A stretch of 64,000 nucleotides of DNA. Origin: Micromonospora solifontis (GTDB taxonomy: Bacteria > Actinomycetota > Actinomycetes > Mycobacteriales > Micromonosporaceae). The notes under the pieces were generated by a model, which did no database searches, was not told the origin of the DNA, and saw nothing but the letters and a program-made list of their open reading frames with translations. Numbering within the stretch: the first letter of the stretch is position 1; the number at the start of each line of letters is the position of its first letter. This document shows, piece by piece, positions 8,360 through 16,127 of this stretch. The DNA lies in assembly GCF_003725545.1 (NCBI RefSeq), contig NZ_RJLN01000004.1, positions 62,001-126,000 of the forward strand. Direction: 5' to 3'. The position numbers and the translations under genes were made by a program.

Positions 8360-9235
8360 ATGAGGACGGCCGCCGAACCTGTCGAGGTCCGGCGGCCGTC
8401 CGCCGTCCGGGTGCTGACCACCCTGCTCGCCGTCACCGCGGCGGCCACCGTCGTGGCCGAGCTGCTCAACTACTGGTACGCCCCGGAGCAGGAGTTCGGC
8501 CTGGCGGTCCGCACCGGTTGGGCGATGCTCCGCTCGCTCGGTTTCCTGGTGCTGATCGGGCACGTCAACCGGAGCCGGGTGGCGGCGAAGCCGTTCGGGC
8601 TGATCCTCGCGATCACCACGGTCTTCGCGGTGGGCCGGCTGGTCGTACCCCGGGCGGGGGTGCCGCCGCTGCCCGGCCTGCTCGGGTTCGGCGTGCTCAC
8701 CGCGCTCTGCCTGGCCGTGGTGGTGCTGCTGTACCGGTCGGACGCGGTCGGCGGCCACCTGGTCCGGCACCGCAAGGGCCTGGTCGTCGAGAACGGCGTG
8801 CTCTCCTGGCGGGAGGTGACGCCGAAACGGGCACCGGTCACCGGTTGGCTGCTCACCGCCCGGGTCGCCGCGTTCACCTACAGCCCGCTGATGCTGGTCC
8901 CGGCGCTGGTCGCCGGCGGGTCCATCCTCGACGGCCGGCTCAGCGCGGTGCCGGCGGTGCTGTTCTGGTCCGCCGCCGGCGTCGCGGTCAGCTGGTTGGT
9001 CCTGTTCTGCACCGAGTTCGTGGTGCGCAACCGCGCCTGGGCCCGGAAGCTGCTGGTCCTCATCACCCTGGGCACCCTCGCCGTCGACCTCCCCCTCTGC
9101 TGGTGGCTGCTCGGCCTCGACGGCCTCATCCGCGACGGCGCCCCCCTCCTAACCGCCGCCCTCCTAACCCTCTACTCCCTCCACCGCGCCACCCCCACCC
9201 CCACCCCCACCCCCACCCGTGCGCGTCGATCATGA
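8360..9235 (+). CDS. Multi-pass membrane protein of unknown function
   Basis: A 291-residue integral membrane protein with about six or seven hydrophobic segments (for example near residues 20-38, 55-70, 75-92, 97-115, 168-185, 196-220 and 232-250). I do not recognise the family. It follows pckG by 39 bp on the same strand. The last codons are unusual: 6-bp repeats of CCCCCA give a Pro-Thr tail (PTPTPTPT), then RARRS, and the stop codon TGA at 9233-9235 lies inside the left arm of a long inverted repeat. The C-terminus has therefore been shaped by that repeat element. Confidence 0.7.
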   Translation: MRTAAEPVEVRRPSAVRVLTTLLAVTAAATVVAELLNYWYAPEQEFGLAVRTGWAMLRSLGFLVLIGHVNRSRVAAKPFGLILAITTVFAVGRLVVPRAGVPPLPGLLGFGVLTALCLAVVVLLYRSDAVGGHLVRHRKGLVVENGVLSWREVTPKRAPVTGWLLTARVAAFTYSPLMLVPALVAGGSILDGRLSAVPAVLFWSAAGVAVSWLVLFCTEFVVRNRAWARKLLVLITLGTLAVDLPLCWWLLGLDGLIRDGAPLLTAALLTLYSLHRATPTPTPTPTRARRS

Positions 9236-9285
9236 AGTTAGCGGCAGTGAGGGAGATCCACTTCGCCGCTAACTTCATGATCGAC
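9225..9285. repeat. Long perfect inverted repeat (GTCGATC-tipped) with C-rich and G-rich wings
   Basis: Arms 9225-9245 and 9265-9285 are perfect 21-bp complements with a 19-nt loop. The arm core GATCATGAAGTTAGCGGC is shared, with one change, with the repeat at 45597-45655. The left wing (9191-9219) is made of CCCCCA units and the right wing (9290-9364) of G-rich units, so the cruciform or hairpin could be much longer than the perfect part. The element supplies the stop codon of the upstream gene. Confidence 0.85.
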
Positions 9286-9330
9286 CGGTGCGGGTGGGGC
9301 GCGGCGGGGTGGGGAGGAGGGGGTGGGGCG

Positions 9331-9364
9331 GGAGGGTGGGAGGGTGGGAGGGTGGGAGGGTGGG
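9331..9364 (+). repeat. Tandem 8-bp repeat (GGGTGGGA) with strong G-quadruplex potential
   Basis: Eight runs of GGG begin at 9334, 9338, 9342, 9346, 9350, 9354, 9358 and 9362 with single-base loops, an ideal G-quadruplex pattern on the coding strand. The likely GTG start codon of the next gene (9360-9362) lies within the last two runs. An 8-bp unit is not a multiple of three, so a change in copy number would alter the frame of anything started upstream of it. Confidence 0.8.
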
Positions 9365-10514
9365 CGAGCGGTATGACGTGGTGGTGGTGGGGGCGGGGCC
9401 GGCGGGGGCGGCCGCCGCGCTGGCGGCGCGGCGCGGCGGGGCGCGGGTGCTGCTGCTCGACCGGTACGACTTTCCCCGGGACAAGGCCTGCGGGGACGGG
9501 ATCGCGGCCCACGCGCTGGACGTCCTGGCCGAGCTGGGGGTGACCGGAGCGGTCGACGGGTACCCGCCGCTGCCCGCGTTGCGCCTGGTCGGCCCGGGCG
9601 GAGGCACCGTGGCCCGGGCGCTGCCGCGGCCCGCGTACACGGTGCCCCGGCAGGTGTTCGACGCCCGCCTCGTCGCGGCGGCGGTCGCCGCCGGCGCGGA
9701 GTTGCGCCGGCACACCGTACGCCGGGTGGAGGTGCGCGCCGACCGGGTCGTGCTCGACGGGGAACTGGCCGCGAAGGCGGTGGTCGGGGCGGACGGCGCG
9801 GGCTCGGTGCTGCGCCGGGCGCTCGGCCACCCGGCCAACCCGGACCGGCACCTCGCGCTCGCCATCCGGGGCTACGCTCCGGCCCTCCCCGGCCCACCCG
9901 AGCAGCTCATCGTCACCTCGTCGGCGCGCTGGCCCGCGTACGCCTGGTCCTTCCCGATCGGCGACGGGCGGGCGAACGTCGGGTACGGGGAGGTGCTGCG
10001 CGGCGAGCCGCTGACCCGCGCCCACCTGCTGGACCGGCTGGCCGCCCTGCTCCCCGGCACCGACCCGGCCACGGTGACCGACCTGCGCGCCCACCACCTG
10101 CCGCTCTCCACCCACCGGCCGCCGCCCGGCCGGGGCCGGGTGGTGCTGGCCGGCGACGCGCTCTCGTTGATCAACCCGTTCACCGGGGAGGGCATCTTCT
10201 ACGCGCTGCGCTCCGGGGCGCTGGCCGGCGCGGCGGCCGCCGCCGACCCGGCGCGGGCCGCCCGCCGGTACGCGGACAGCCTGCGCGGCCGGCTCGGCAC
10301 GCACCTGCGGCACAGCTCGGCCGCGGCCTGGCTGGCCCGGCGGCGGTGGGTGGTGGACGGGGCGGTCCGGGCGGCCCGCCGGGACGACCGGGTCTACCGG
10401 TCCGTGGTGGAGCTGGGACTGGGTGACGGGCGGCTGGACGCGCGCACGCTGGCCATGATCGGAATCGGTGTCCCGGCCGCGGCTCGGGGCGTCGCACGCC
10501 GCGCCGCGACCTGA
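9360..10514 (+). CDS. Geranylgeranyl reductase family FAD-dependent oxidoreductase
   Basis: A flavoprotein of the family that saturates double bonds of polyprenyl chains (geranylgeranyl reductase, archaeal lipid reductases, mycobacterial MenJ). The FAD-binding motif GAGPAGAAAA lies in the first 20 residues, the family motif FPRDKACGDG near residue 42, and the second FAD motif GDALSLINPFTGEG near 262. The frame is open from 9288, but the upstream part is only the G-rich repeat (Gly/Arg/Val), so I take GTG 9360. It is followed after 64 bp by a cis-prenyltransferase gene, consistent with a role in making or reducing a polyprenyl lipid such as menaquinone; the substrate is inferred. Confidence 0.85.
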   Translation: MGERYDVVVVGAGPAGAAAALAARRGGARVLLLDRYDFPRDKACGDGIAAHALDVLAELGVTGAVDGYPPLPALRLVGPGGGTVARALPRPAYTVPRQVFDARLVAAAVAAGAELRRHTVRRVEVRADRVVLDGELAAKAVVGADGAGSVLRRALGHPANPDRHLALAIRGYAPALPGPPEQLIVTSSARWPAYAWSFPIGDGRANVGYGEVLRGEPLTRAHLLDRLAALLPGTDPATVTDLRAHHLPLSTHRPPPGRGRVVLAGDALSLINPFTGEGIFYALRSGALAGAAAAADPARAARRYADSLRGRLGTHLRHSSAAAWLARRRWVVDGAVRAARRDDRVYRSVVELGLGDGRLDARTLAMIGIGVPAAARGVARRAAT

Positions 10515-10578
10515 CGCCGTCACCGGGATGCACCACCGCGGCACTGATCTCTCGCGCGGGTCGCTACCCTGCAAGGTG

Positions 10579-11349
10579 ATGACTCTGCGGAAACTCCTCT
10601 ACTCCGTGTACGAGCGCCGGCTCACGGCGAAGCTCGCGGGCAAGCCGGTGCCCGGACACGTCGGCGTGATGTGTGACGGCAACCGCAGATGGGCCCGGGA
10701 GATGGGCTTCGTCGATCCCAACGACGGCCACCGGATGGGCGCCGAGCGGATCAAGGAGCTGCTGCGCTGGTGCGACGCGGCGGGCGTCGGCCACGTCACG
10801 CTCTGGCTGCTCTCCACCGACAACCTCTCCCGGCCGGCCGCCGAGCTGGACCCGCTGCTCCAGATCATCGAGGACCTCACCACCGAGCTGGCCGAGGAGG
10901 GCAACCCCTGGCGGCTGCGGATGGTCGGCGCGCTCGACGTGCTGCCCGCGCCCCATGCCGCCGCCCTCAAGGCCGCCGAGGAGCGCACCCGGGACCGCAG
11001 CGGCGGGGCCCAGGTCAACATCGCGGTCGGGTACGGCGGTCGGCGCGAGATCGCCGACGCGGTCCGCTCGCTCCTGCTGGAGCACGCGGCGAGTGGCGGC
11101 ACCATCGAGGAGCTGGCCAACTCGATCGACGTCGACCACATCTCGGAGCACCTCTACACCAAGGGCCTGCCGGACCCGGATCTGATCATCCGGACCAGCG
11201 GTGAGCAGCGCCTCTCCGGCTTCATGCTCTGGCAGAGCGCCCACTCCGAGTTCTACTTCTGCGAACTCAACTGGCCCGACTTCCGCCGGGTCGACTTCCT
11301 CCGCGCCCTCCGCTCGTACGCCACCCGCCAGCGCCGCTACGGCGTCTAA
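10579..11349 (+). CDS. uppS: cis-Prenyltransferase (isoprenyl diphosphate synthase, UppS family)
   Basis: Condenses isopentenyl diphosphate in cis configuration onto an allylic primer to make polyprenyl diphosphate, the precursor of the lipid carrier for cell wall synthesis. Conserved regions are GVMCDGNRRWA near residue 30-40, LWLLSTDNL, VGYGGRREI and RTSGEQRLSGF-LWQS near 208. The Cys in MCDGNRRW and the overall pattern resemble, from memory, the short-chain Z-farnesyl diphosphate synthase Rv1086 of Mycobacterium tuberculosis more than the long-chain enzyme. 256 residues is a normal length. TACCCT ends 8 nt before the ATG, or 5 nt before an in-frame GTG at 10576, so the transcript is nearly or fully leaderless. 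Confidence 0.92.
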   Translation: MTLRKLLYSVYERRLTAKLAGKPVPGHVGVMCDGNRRWAREMGFVDPNDGHRMGAERIKELLRWCDAAGVGHVTLWLLSTDNLSRPAAELDPLLQIIEDLTTELAEEGNPWRLRMVGALDVLPAPHAAALKAAEERTRDRSGGAQVNIAVGYGGRREIADAVRSLLLEHAASGGTIEELANSIDVDHISEHLYTKGLPDPDLIIRTSGEQRLSGFMLWQSAHSEFYFCELNWPDFRRVDFLRALRSYATRQRRYGV

Positions 11350-11380
11350 CCCCCGCGCCCTCGCCCGCCGCCCCGGCCGA

Positions 11381-11452
11381 CGATCTTGCACTTCCGGCTG
11401 GCCTTTCGCCCATGCTTGTCCGCTTTTGCCCCCCACAGCAACTGCCAGATCG
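11381..11452. repeat. Degenerate inverted repeat of the GATC-tipped family
   Basis: CGATCTTGCA (11381-11390) pairs at 9 of 10 bases with TGCCAGATCG (11443-11452). The left side is flanked by a C-rich stretch from 11350 and the right side by a G-rich stretch to about 11490, as in the perfect members. It lies between the convergent uppS and otsB genes. Confidence 0.55.
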
Positions 11453-11466
11453 CTGGCGGAGGGGGG

Positions 11467-12291
11467 TCAGGGGAGGTGGGGGAGGGCTTGGGTGAGGAAG
11501 TCGGCGAGGGCGGCGGGGGAGTCGAGGGTGAGGTCGGCGGCGTCGGCCACCTCGTGACCGGTCTCCGGGTTGGCGACGGCCACGCAGACGCCGACGAAGT
11601 CCGGGTCGGCGGCGGCCCGGGCGCGCAGCGCCGCGAAGGCCTTGATGTCGGAGACGTCGTCACCGAAGTACCAGGCGCCGCAGGCGTCCCGGACCGCCTC
11701 GCCGATGACCATGCCCTTGTCCCGGTCGACCGGCGGCTTCAGCTCCAGCACCATCCGCCCGGCCTGGCAGCGCAGCCCGAGCCGCTCGGCCCGCTGCCGG
11801 CCCCACTCCTGCACCAGCTCACCGAGCTGCGGGGCGGTGCGCCAGTGCAGCGCGACGGAGAGCCGCTTGAACTCGACCAGGGCTCCGGGCGGCAGCTCGG
11901 CCCGCGCCTGCTCGGCCAGCTCGGCCATCGTGGGCACCCAGGGCAGGGCCGCCGGCTCGGTGACGGTCTCGCCGCCGGAATGGCTGTGCTCCAGGCCGTA
12001 GAGCCCGTACAGGTCGATGCCGGCGAGGCCGCCGAGATGGTCGCGGAGGAATTCCACCGGGCGGGCGGAGACGATGGCGATCCGGCGTACGCGGGGGGCG
12101 AGCGCCTCCAGCGCGGCGAGCACCTTCGGCGCGGGCTGGACCGCGGTGGGATCGTCGTCGACCGGCGCCAGTGTGCCGTCGAAGTCGAAGAAGAACACCA
12201 CGTCGGCGGCGCGGGCGGCGGTGGCGCGCCACGCGTGCTCGGCGTCCAACGGGGTCTTCGGCGGCTGGTTGCCCAGATTCAACGGCGGCAC
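11467..12291 (-). CDS. otsB: Trehalose-6-phosphate phosphatase
   Basis: A HAD-superfamily phosphatase that removes phosphate from trehalose 6-phosphate, the last step of the OtsAB trehalose pathway. Motif I (FFDFDGTLAPV) is near residue 33-43 with the nucleophile Asp, motif II is IVSARPVEFL, and motif IV is YFGDDVSDIKAF. 274 residues is the expected length. No otsA gene is next to it. The GTG start at 12291 is supported by a leaderless -10, TACGCT, ending 7 nt upstream on the minus strand. The gene runs convergent to uppS across a degenerate inverted repeat. Confidence 0.93.
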   Translation of the reverse strand: MPPLNLGNQPPKTPLDAEHAWRATAARAADVVFFFDFDGTLAPVDDDPTAVQPAPKVLAALEALAPRVRRIAIVSARPVEFLRDHLGGLAGIDLYGLYGLEHSHSGGETVTEPAALPWVPTMAELAEQARAELPPGALVEFKRLSVALHWRTAPQLGELVQEWGRQRAERLGLRCQAGRMVLELKPPVDRDKGMVIGEAVRDACGAWYFGDDVSDIKAFAALRARAAADPDFVGVCVAVANPETGHEVADAADLTLDSPAALADFLTQALPHLP

Positions 12292-12361
12292 GCGCGACAG
12301 CGTACCCCGGGCACGGCGGCGTATTCGTGGCCGAGATGTGACGTCCTGCGGGGGCTCGGGT

Positions 12362-12715
12362 TCAGCGTTCGGCGGCTCCCCGCCCCCGGCGCCCGAACGG
12401 CACCACGGCCGCGTCCTGACCGTGGCTGAGCAGGTAGCCCTCCACGAATCCGGTGTTCCGGTCGCCGGTGTGCGCCTCGATCTCGTTGAGCCGCGCCACC
12501 AGGAACTCGGTGAGCGCGCTGACCCGGTCGTTGAGCCGGTCGTGCAGCTCGGCGACCACGGCGAGAACCACCGCGGTACCGGCCGTGGTGAGGGCGAAGA
12601 GATTGACGACCAGGGGAAGCTGCCCGCCGTCCAGTACGCCGACCACCACGTTGCCGGTCACGCACGATGTCACCGACACCACCGCGACCACGACTGCCAA
12701 CCATTTCAGGGTCAT
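12362..12715 (-). CDS. Small membrane protein, unknown function
   Basis: A 117-residue protein with two hydrophobic segments (about residues 5-27 and 33-57) followed by a soluble, charged, helical part (LHDRLNDRVSALTEFLVARLNEIEAHTGD) and a tail. I do not recognise it. The ATG is preceded by a strong ribosome binding site (AAGGAGGGG, 8 nt spacing), which makes it a credible gene although it is short. It lies between the XRE regulator and otsB, all on the minus strand. About 180 bp separate it from the regulator upstream, so it may have its own promoter. Confidence 0.6.
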   Translation of the reverse strand: MTLKWLAVVVAVVSVTSCVTGNVVVGVLDGGQLPLVVNLFALTTAGTAVVLAVVAELHDRLNDRVSALTEFLVARLNEIEAHTGDRNTGFVEGYLLSHGQDAAVVPFGRRGRGAAER

Positions 12716-12894
12716 GGACAGACCCCTCCTTCTGTCCCGCAGGGCTGAGTTCGGCCGTGTCCCGTCCCCCCGCCGACGACGAGCCCCGAGCAGTACAAAC
12801 AGGGACGCTAGCGTGTCCGGTGCGGCCCCGGAGGGGATCGATCGGATCTGTCCTGCCGTTCTTTCGCCATTTGCGGAACTCGCCGACGGGTCGG

Positions 12895-13335
12895 CTATCC
12901 GGCCTGTCTGCCTCGTTTTCCCACATCGGTCGGCATAGTCGGGCGGTAGGCGAGGTAGCGAATGGTCTCCCGGATGTGGAACTTCTCCGCGTCGGACACG
13001 TTCGGATCCACCAGCCGGCGCAGCAGCGCCTCGACGTCCGGGTCCATGGGCGGTGGGGGCGGGGCGCTGCGCGGCGCGGTGGCCCGGTCCCAGCCGAGCG
13101 CGGCGAACGCCGCGGCCGGGTTGACGCCCAGCCCTTCACAGAAGGCGACCACCCGTTCCACCTCGGGGTCGCTGGCCCAGTCGCCGCGTACCCACCGGTT
13201 GATGGTCTGCCGGGAGACTCCGGTGCGTCGGGAGACCTCGGTGCCGCTCCAGGCCCGCATGGCCCGGGCGTCGTCCAGGGCGCGGCGGACGAAGGTGGCG
13301 AAGGCGATCTTCCGTGCGTTGGCCGTCTCGGTCAC
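12895..13335 (-). CDS. XRE-family helix-turn-helix regulator
   Basis: A 146-residue DNA-binding protein. The helix-turn-helix is clear: GTEVSRRTGVSRQTINRWVRGDW, about residues 31-53. It is followed by a short domain (VNPAAAFAALGWD) and a helical C-terminus (DAEKFHIRETIRYLAYRP). I take the GTG at 13335 because TACCGT ends 6 nt upstream, the leaderless arrangement seen throughout the window; a far upstream ATG at 13521 would add 62 residues of unlikely sequence. GTCAC/GTGAC motifs surround its promoter and a pair of direct repeats lies further up at 13510-13554, so it may control itself and the divergent gene pair at 13600-14369. Confidence 0.8.
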   Translation of the reverse strand: MTETANARKIAFATFVRRALDDARAMRAWSGTEVSRRTGVSRQTINRWVRGDWASDPEVERVVAFCEGLGVNPAAAFAALGWDRATAPRSAPPPPPMDPDVEALLRRLVDPNVSDAEKFHIRETIRYLAYRPTMPTDVGKRGRQAG

Positions 13336-13347
13336 CCCGTGACGGTA
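13336..13347 (-). promoter_or_regulatory. Leaderless promoter -10 of the XRE gene, within a GTCAC-N3-GTGAC dyad
   Basis: TACCGT on the minus strand, 6 nt before the GTG. The start codon and spacer lie in GTCACCCCGTGAC (13331-13343), a dyad that could be an autoregulatory operator. Confidence 0.5.
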
Positions 13348-13509
13348 CGACCCGGGTCCGCTTTCCGGGTGGCCCGGCACGCTGCTGTCACGCTGACGTG
13401 ACGGCAGCCTCGCGTTTCCGGTAAACGAATCAGCGCTGCTTCTGAGGGGTGCCACCCGGGCAGAATAGATGGACGCCAGTACGGCGGTAAACAGACGAAA
13501 AGCTGATAC

Positions 13510-13554
13510 TGTCACGCTCATGAGACAACTTACGGTGTGTCACGTGCATGAGAC
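13510..13554. promoter_or_regulatory. Two 17-bp direct repeats, candidate operators
   Basis: TGTCACGCTCATGAGAC (13510-13526) and TGTCACGTGCATGAGAC (13538-13554) match at 15 of 17 positions and begin 28 bp apart. Each contains a GTCAC half-site like that at the XRE start. They lie in the 264-bp gap between the XRE gene and the divergent small genes. Confidence 0.55.
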
Positions 13555-13599
13555 GATTAGTGCTCACATGCGTCACTCCGCGGGTGCCGAGGGGGACCG

Positions 13600-13941
13600 G
13601 TGACCGAGCTCGCGACCCGGGCCCAGGCCTTCGGCCTGATCGCGGACGGGGTGGCCGCCGGCCTCAGCGCCCCGTGGCGTCTCTACCTCGCCCGAGGCTG
13701 CCGGTACCTGTCCCTGAGCGTCGGCGACCGGATCGAGTGGAACGCCTGGCGTACCCACCTCGGCTGCCCCGAGATCAGCGTCCGGGTCTACGACGCCGGC
13801 GGCGAGATCCGGCGGGCCTCGGTCGCCGAGGTGCTGCTGGACGGCTGCCGGATCAGCGTCGAACTGGTCGAGGAGGTCAGCACCGCCGACCTGGAGCGGC
13901 TGCTGGTGGTCGACCCCCTGACCGAGCCGGAGGAGCGATGA
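13600..13941 (+). CDS. Small soluble protein, unknown function
   Basis: A 113-residue acidic protein with no membrane segment and no motif I recognise. The middle (RCYRYLSLSVGDRIEWNAW-like region, residues 31-51) and ISVRVYDAGGEI look like beta strands, and the C-terminal part is acidic and helical. It starts at a GTG and its last codons overlap the next gene by ATGA, so the two are made together. The pair is divergent from the XRE regulator. Small gene pairs of this kind often accompany actinomycete integrative elements, but no integrase, replication or transfer gene is present here, so this remains only a possibility. Confidence 0.65.
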   Translation: MTELATRAQAFGLIADGVAAGLSAPWRLYLARGCRYLSLSVGDRIEWNAWRTHLGCPEISVRVYDAGGEIRRASVAEVLLDGCRISVELVEEVSTADLERLLVVDPLTEPEER

Positions 13942-14369
13942 GCCCGTTCCTCGCCGTCGTCCTCGTGCTCGTGCTCAGTTCGACCTGCTACGCCGCGGGC
14001 CGGCTGCACGGCCAGCTCAGCTACCGGATCGGCTACCGGTTCGGCTACCGCCAGGGGTACTTCGACGGCGACCGGGGCGCCTGGAACCGGCGGCGCCGGG
14101 ACGCGCAGGCCGCGATCGCCTCGGCGCTGTCCCGTCCCGCCGCGGCGCCGGTGACCGCACCGGCGACCCGCGCCACGACGCCCTTCGCCGGCACCGCCGT
14201 CCCGGCCGCGGTCGCCGCCCGGCCGGTCTCCGGCGGCGGCTCCCCGCGGGCCACCGCGACCGCGCAGCTCGGCGGGCTGGTCGGCCGGACCGGCACGACG
14301 TACACCGGCGCCTCGGCGGCGTCGGCCGGCGGGCGGCAGACCGGGATGCTGGTCCGGCGACAGGGCTGA
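13938..14369 (+). CDS. Membrane-anchored Tyr/Gly- then Ala/Pro-rich small protein
   Basis: A 143-residue protein that begins with one hydrophobic segment (residues 2-21, ending in TCYAAG), which could be a signal anchor. Then follows an unusual repeat, YRIGYRFGYRQGYFDGDRG (about 30-48), with aromatic and charged residues every three or four positions, and a basic stretch WNRRRRDA. The rest is Ala/Thr/Pro/Gly-rich and probably unfolded. I do not recognise the family. It is coupled to the gene before it by an ATGA overlap. Confidence 0.6.
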   Translation: MSPFLAVVLVLVLSSTCYAAGRLHGQLSYRIGYRFGYRQGYFDGDRGAWNRRRRDAQAAIASALSRPAAAPVTAPATRATTPFAGTAVPAAVAARPVSGGGSPRATATAQLGGLVGRTGTTYTGASAASAGGRQTGMLVRRQG

Positions 14370-14561
14370 CACCCCAGAGCACGGTGCGGCGTCCGCGGCG
14401 GACCCGCGCCGTCGGAGTCACGTCAAACCGGTGACGGTGGCTCCCGCCGGCCGGGATGCGCGCAGGGGGCATGCATCCCGGCCGGCTCCGCCGCGCCCGG
14501 CGTTCACCTCCCGGTCCACAGAGATCCAAATCGACCACTAGCCGACGGCCTGAACTGCGGC

Positions 14562-14573
14562 TAGCGTCTAGCC
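14562..14573 (+). promoter_or_regulatory. Leaderless-type -10 box upstream of the PhoH gene
   Basis: TAGCGT (14562-14567) stands 6 nt before an ATG at 14574 that is in frame with the PhoH protein. If used it would add 47 residues, but those codons have a low G+C third position compared with the rest, so the box may instead serve a transcript whose translation starts at 14715. Confidence 0.4.
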
Positions 14574-14714
14574 ATGGCACGGGGTTTTCCCGGGCCAGCC
14601 GGACAGCCCGGACCTGCGACCTCGCGCACGGGGCCCGCATCCGACCCCGTGTCCGACCGGGCACCGGAAGTGGCGGAACTCGGGTGGCCGGGTGCCCATC
14701 CGCGGAGCAGGCCT

Positions 14715-16127
14715 GTGACCACTCGCCGTACCCCCGCCGGTGCCGACCAGACGCCGGCCGCGACTGCCACGACCCGCCGGACCACCCGGAGCCGCCGTGC
14801 GGCTGCCGCGCCGGCCGGCGCCGAGGAGCCCCGACCAGCCGGCCTGGCCTTCGTCCTGGACACCTCGGTCCTCCTCTCCGACCCCGCGGCGTTCCACCGC
14901 TTCGCCGAGCACGAGGTGGTGCTGCCGCTGGTGGTCATCTCCGAGCTGGAGGGGAAGCGGCACCATCCCGAACTCGGCTGGTTCGCCCGCCAGTCGCTGC
15001 GCATGCTGGACGAGCTGCGCGTCAGGCACGGCCGGCTGGACCGGCCGGTGCCCGCCAACGAGCAGGGCGGCACCCTGCGGGTGGAGCTGAACCACAGCGA
15101 CGACGGCGTGCTGCCGGCCGGCTTCCGGACCGACTCGAACGACGCCCGGATCCTCTCGGTGGCGCTCAACCTCGCCGCCGAGGGGCGGGAGGTCACCCTG
15201 GTCAGCAAGGACATGCCGCTGCGGGTGAAGGCCGCCTCGGTCGGCCTGCGGGCCGACGAGTACCGGCACGACCAGGCCAGCGACCCGACCTGGACCGGGA
15301 TGGCGGAGCTGGAGCTGGGCGAGGACGAGATGTCGCGGCTGTACGCGGGCGAGACGCTGGACCTGGGCGGCGCAGCCGGCCTGCCCTGCCACACCGGTCT
15401 GGTGCTGCACTCGGGCCGCGGCTCGGCGCTCGGGCGGGTGCTGCCCGACAAGACCGTACGGCTGGTCCGGGGTGACCGGGAGGCGTTCGGCGTGCACGGG
15501 CGCTCCGCCGAGCAGCGGGTGGCGCTCGACCTGCTGCTGGACGAGTCGATCGGGATCGTCTCGCTGGGTGGCCGGGCCGGCACCGGCAAGTCCGCCCTGG
15601 CGCTCTGCGCCGGGCTGGAGGCGGTGATGGAGCGGCGCCGGCACAAGAAGGTGATCGTTTTCCGCCCGCTCTACGCGGTCGGCGGCCAGGAGCTGGGCTA
15701 CCTGCCGGGGTCGGAGTCGGAGAAGATGTCGCCCTGGGCCCAGGCGGTCTTCGACACCCTCGGTTCGGTGGTGCACGAGAACGTGCTGGAGGAGGTCACC
15801 GCGCGCGGCCTGCTGGAGGTGCTGCCACTGACCCACATCCGGGGGCGGAGCCTGCACGACGCGTTCGTGATCGTGGACGAGGCGCAGTCGCTGGAGCGCG
15901 GGGTGCTGCTCACCGTGCTGTCCCGGATCGGGCAGGGGTCGCGGGTGGTGCTCACCCACGACGTGGCGCAGCGGGACAACCTCCGGGTCGGGCGGCACGA
16001 CGGGGTGACCGCGGTGATCGAGGCGCTGAAGGGTCATCCGCTCTTCGCGCACGTCACCCTCAGCCGTTCGGAGCGTTCTCCGATCGCCGCAATGGTCACG
16101 GATCTGTTGGAGGACATCCCGCTCTGA
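14715..16127 (+). CDS. phoH2: PIN-PhoH ATPase (PhoH2 type)
   Basis: A 470-residue fusion of an N-terminal PIN ribonuclease domain and a C-terminal PhoH ATPase/helicase-like domain, the layout of PhoH2 proteins, which are reported to unwind and cut RNA. The PIN domain has acidic residues in [20 protein letters not shown] and TDSNDARIL, then LVSKDMPLR. The ATPase has the P-loop [13 protein letters not shown], the Walker B DEAQS in [13 protein letters not shown], and a sensor region [12 protein letters not shown] prefer GTG 14715 because codon use is typical from there; an in-frame ATG at 14574 with a leaderless -10 is the alternative. No VapB-like partner gene is adjacent. Confidence 0.88.
   Translation: MTTRRTPAGADQTPAATATTRRTTRSRRAAAAPAGAEEPRPAGLAFVLDTSVLLSDPAAFHRFAEHEVVLPLVVISELEGKRHHPELGWFARQSLRMLDELRVRHGRLDRPVPANEQGGTLRVELNHSDDGVLPAGFRTDSNDARILSVALNLAAEGREVTLVSKDMPLRVKAASVGLRADEYRHDQASDPTWTGMAELELGEDEMSRLYAGETLDLGGAAGLPCHTGLVLHSGRGSALGRVLPDKTVRLVRGDREAFGVHGRSAEQRVALDLLLDESIGIVSLGGRAGTGKSALALCAGLEAVMERRRHKKVIVFRPLYAVGGQELGYLPGSESEKMSPWAQAVFDTLGSVVHENVLEEVTARGLLEVLPLTHIRGRSLHDAFVIVDEAQSLERGVLLTVLSRIGQGSRVVLTHDVAQRDNLRVGRHDGVTAVIEALKGHPLFAHVTLSRSERSPIAAMVTDLLEDIPL

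Noticed and set aside
9360..11349. Terpenoid or carotenoid biosynthetic cluster
   Set aside because: The reductase and cis-prenyltransferase pair could suggest one, but there is no terpene cyclase, phytoene synthase or trans-prenyltransferase beside it; both fit menaquinone or carrier lipid metabolism.
12362..14369. Remnant of an integrative conjugative element
   Set aside because: The XRE gene and small unknown genes would suit one, but integrase, excisionase, replication and transfer genes and attachment-site repeats are all absent.
14574..14714. N-terminal extension of the PhoH protein from ATG 14574
   Set aside because: Third-position G+C is clearly lower than in the rest of the gene, so I start the gene at GTG 14715 despite a leaderless-like -10 before 14574.
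14568..16052. Long minus-strand frame opposite the PhoH gene
   Set aside because: Shadow of the PIN-PhoH gene, which has all motifs on the plus strand.
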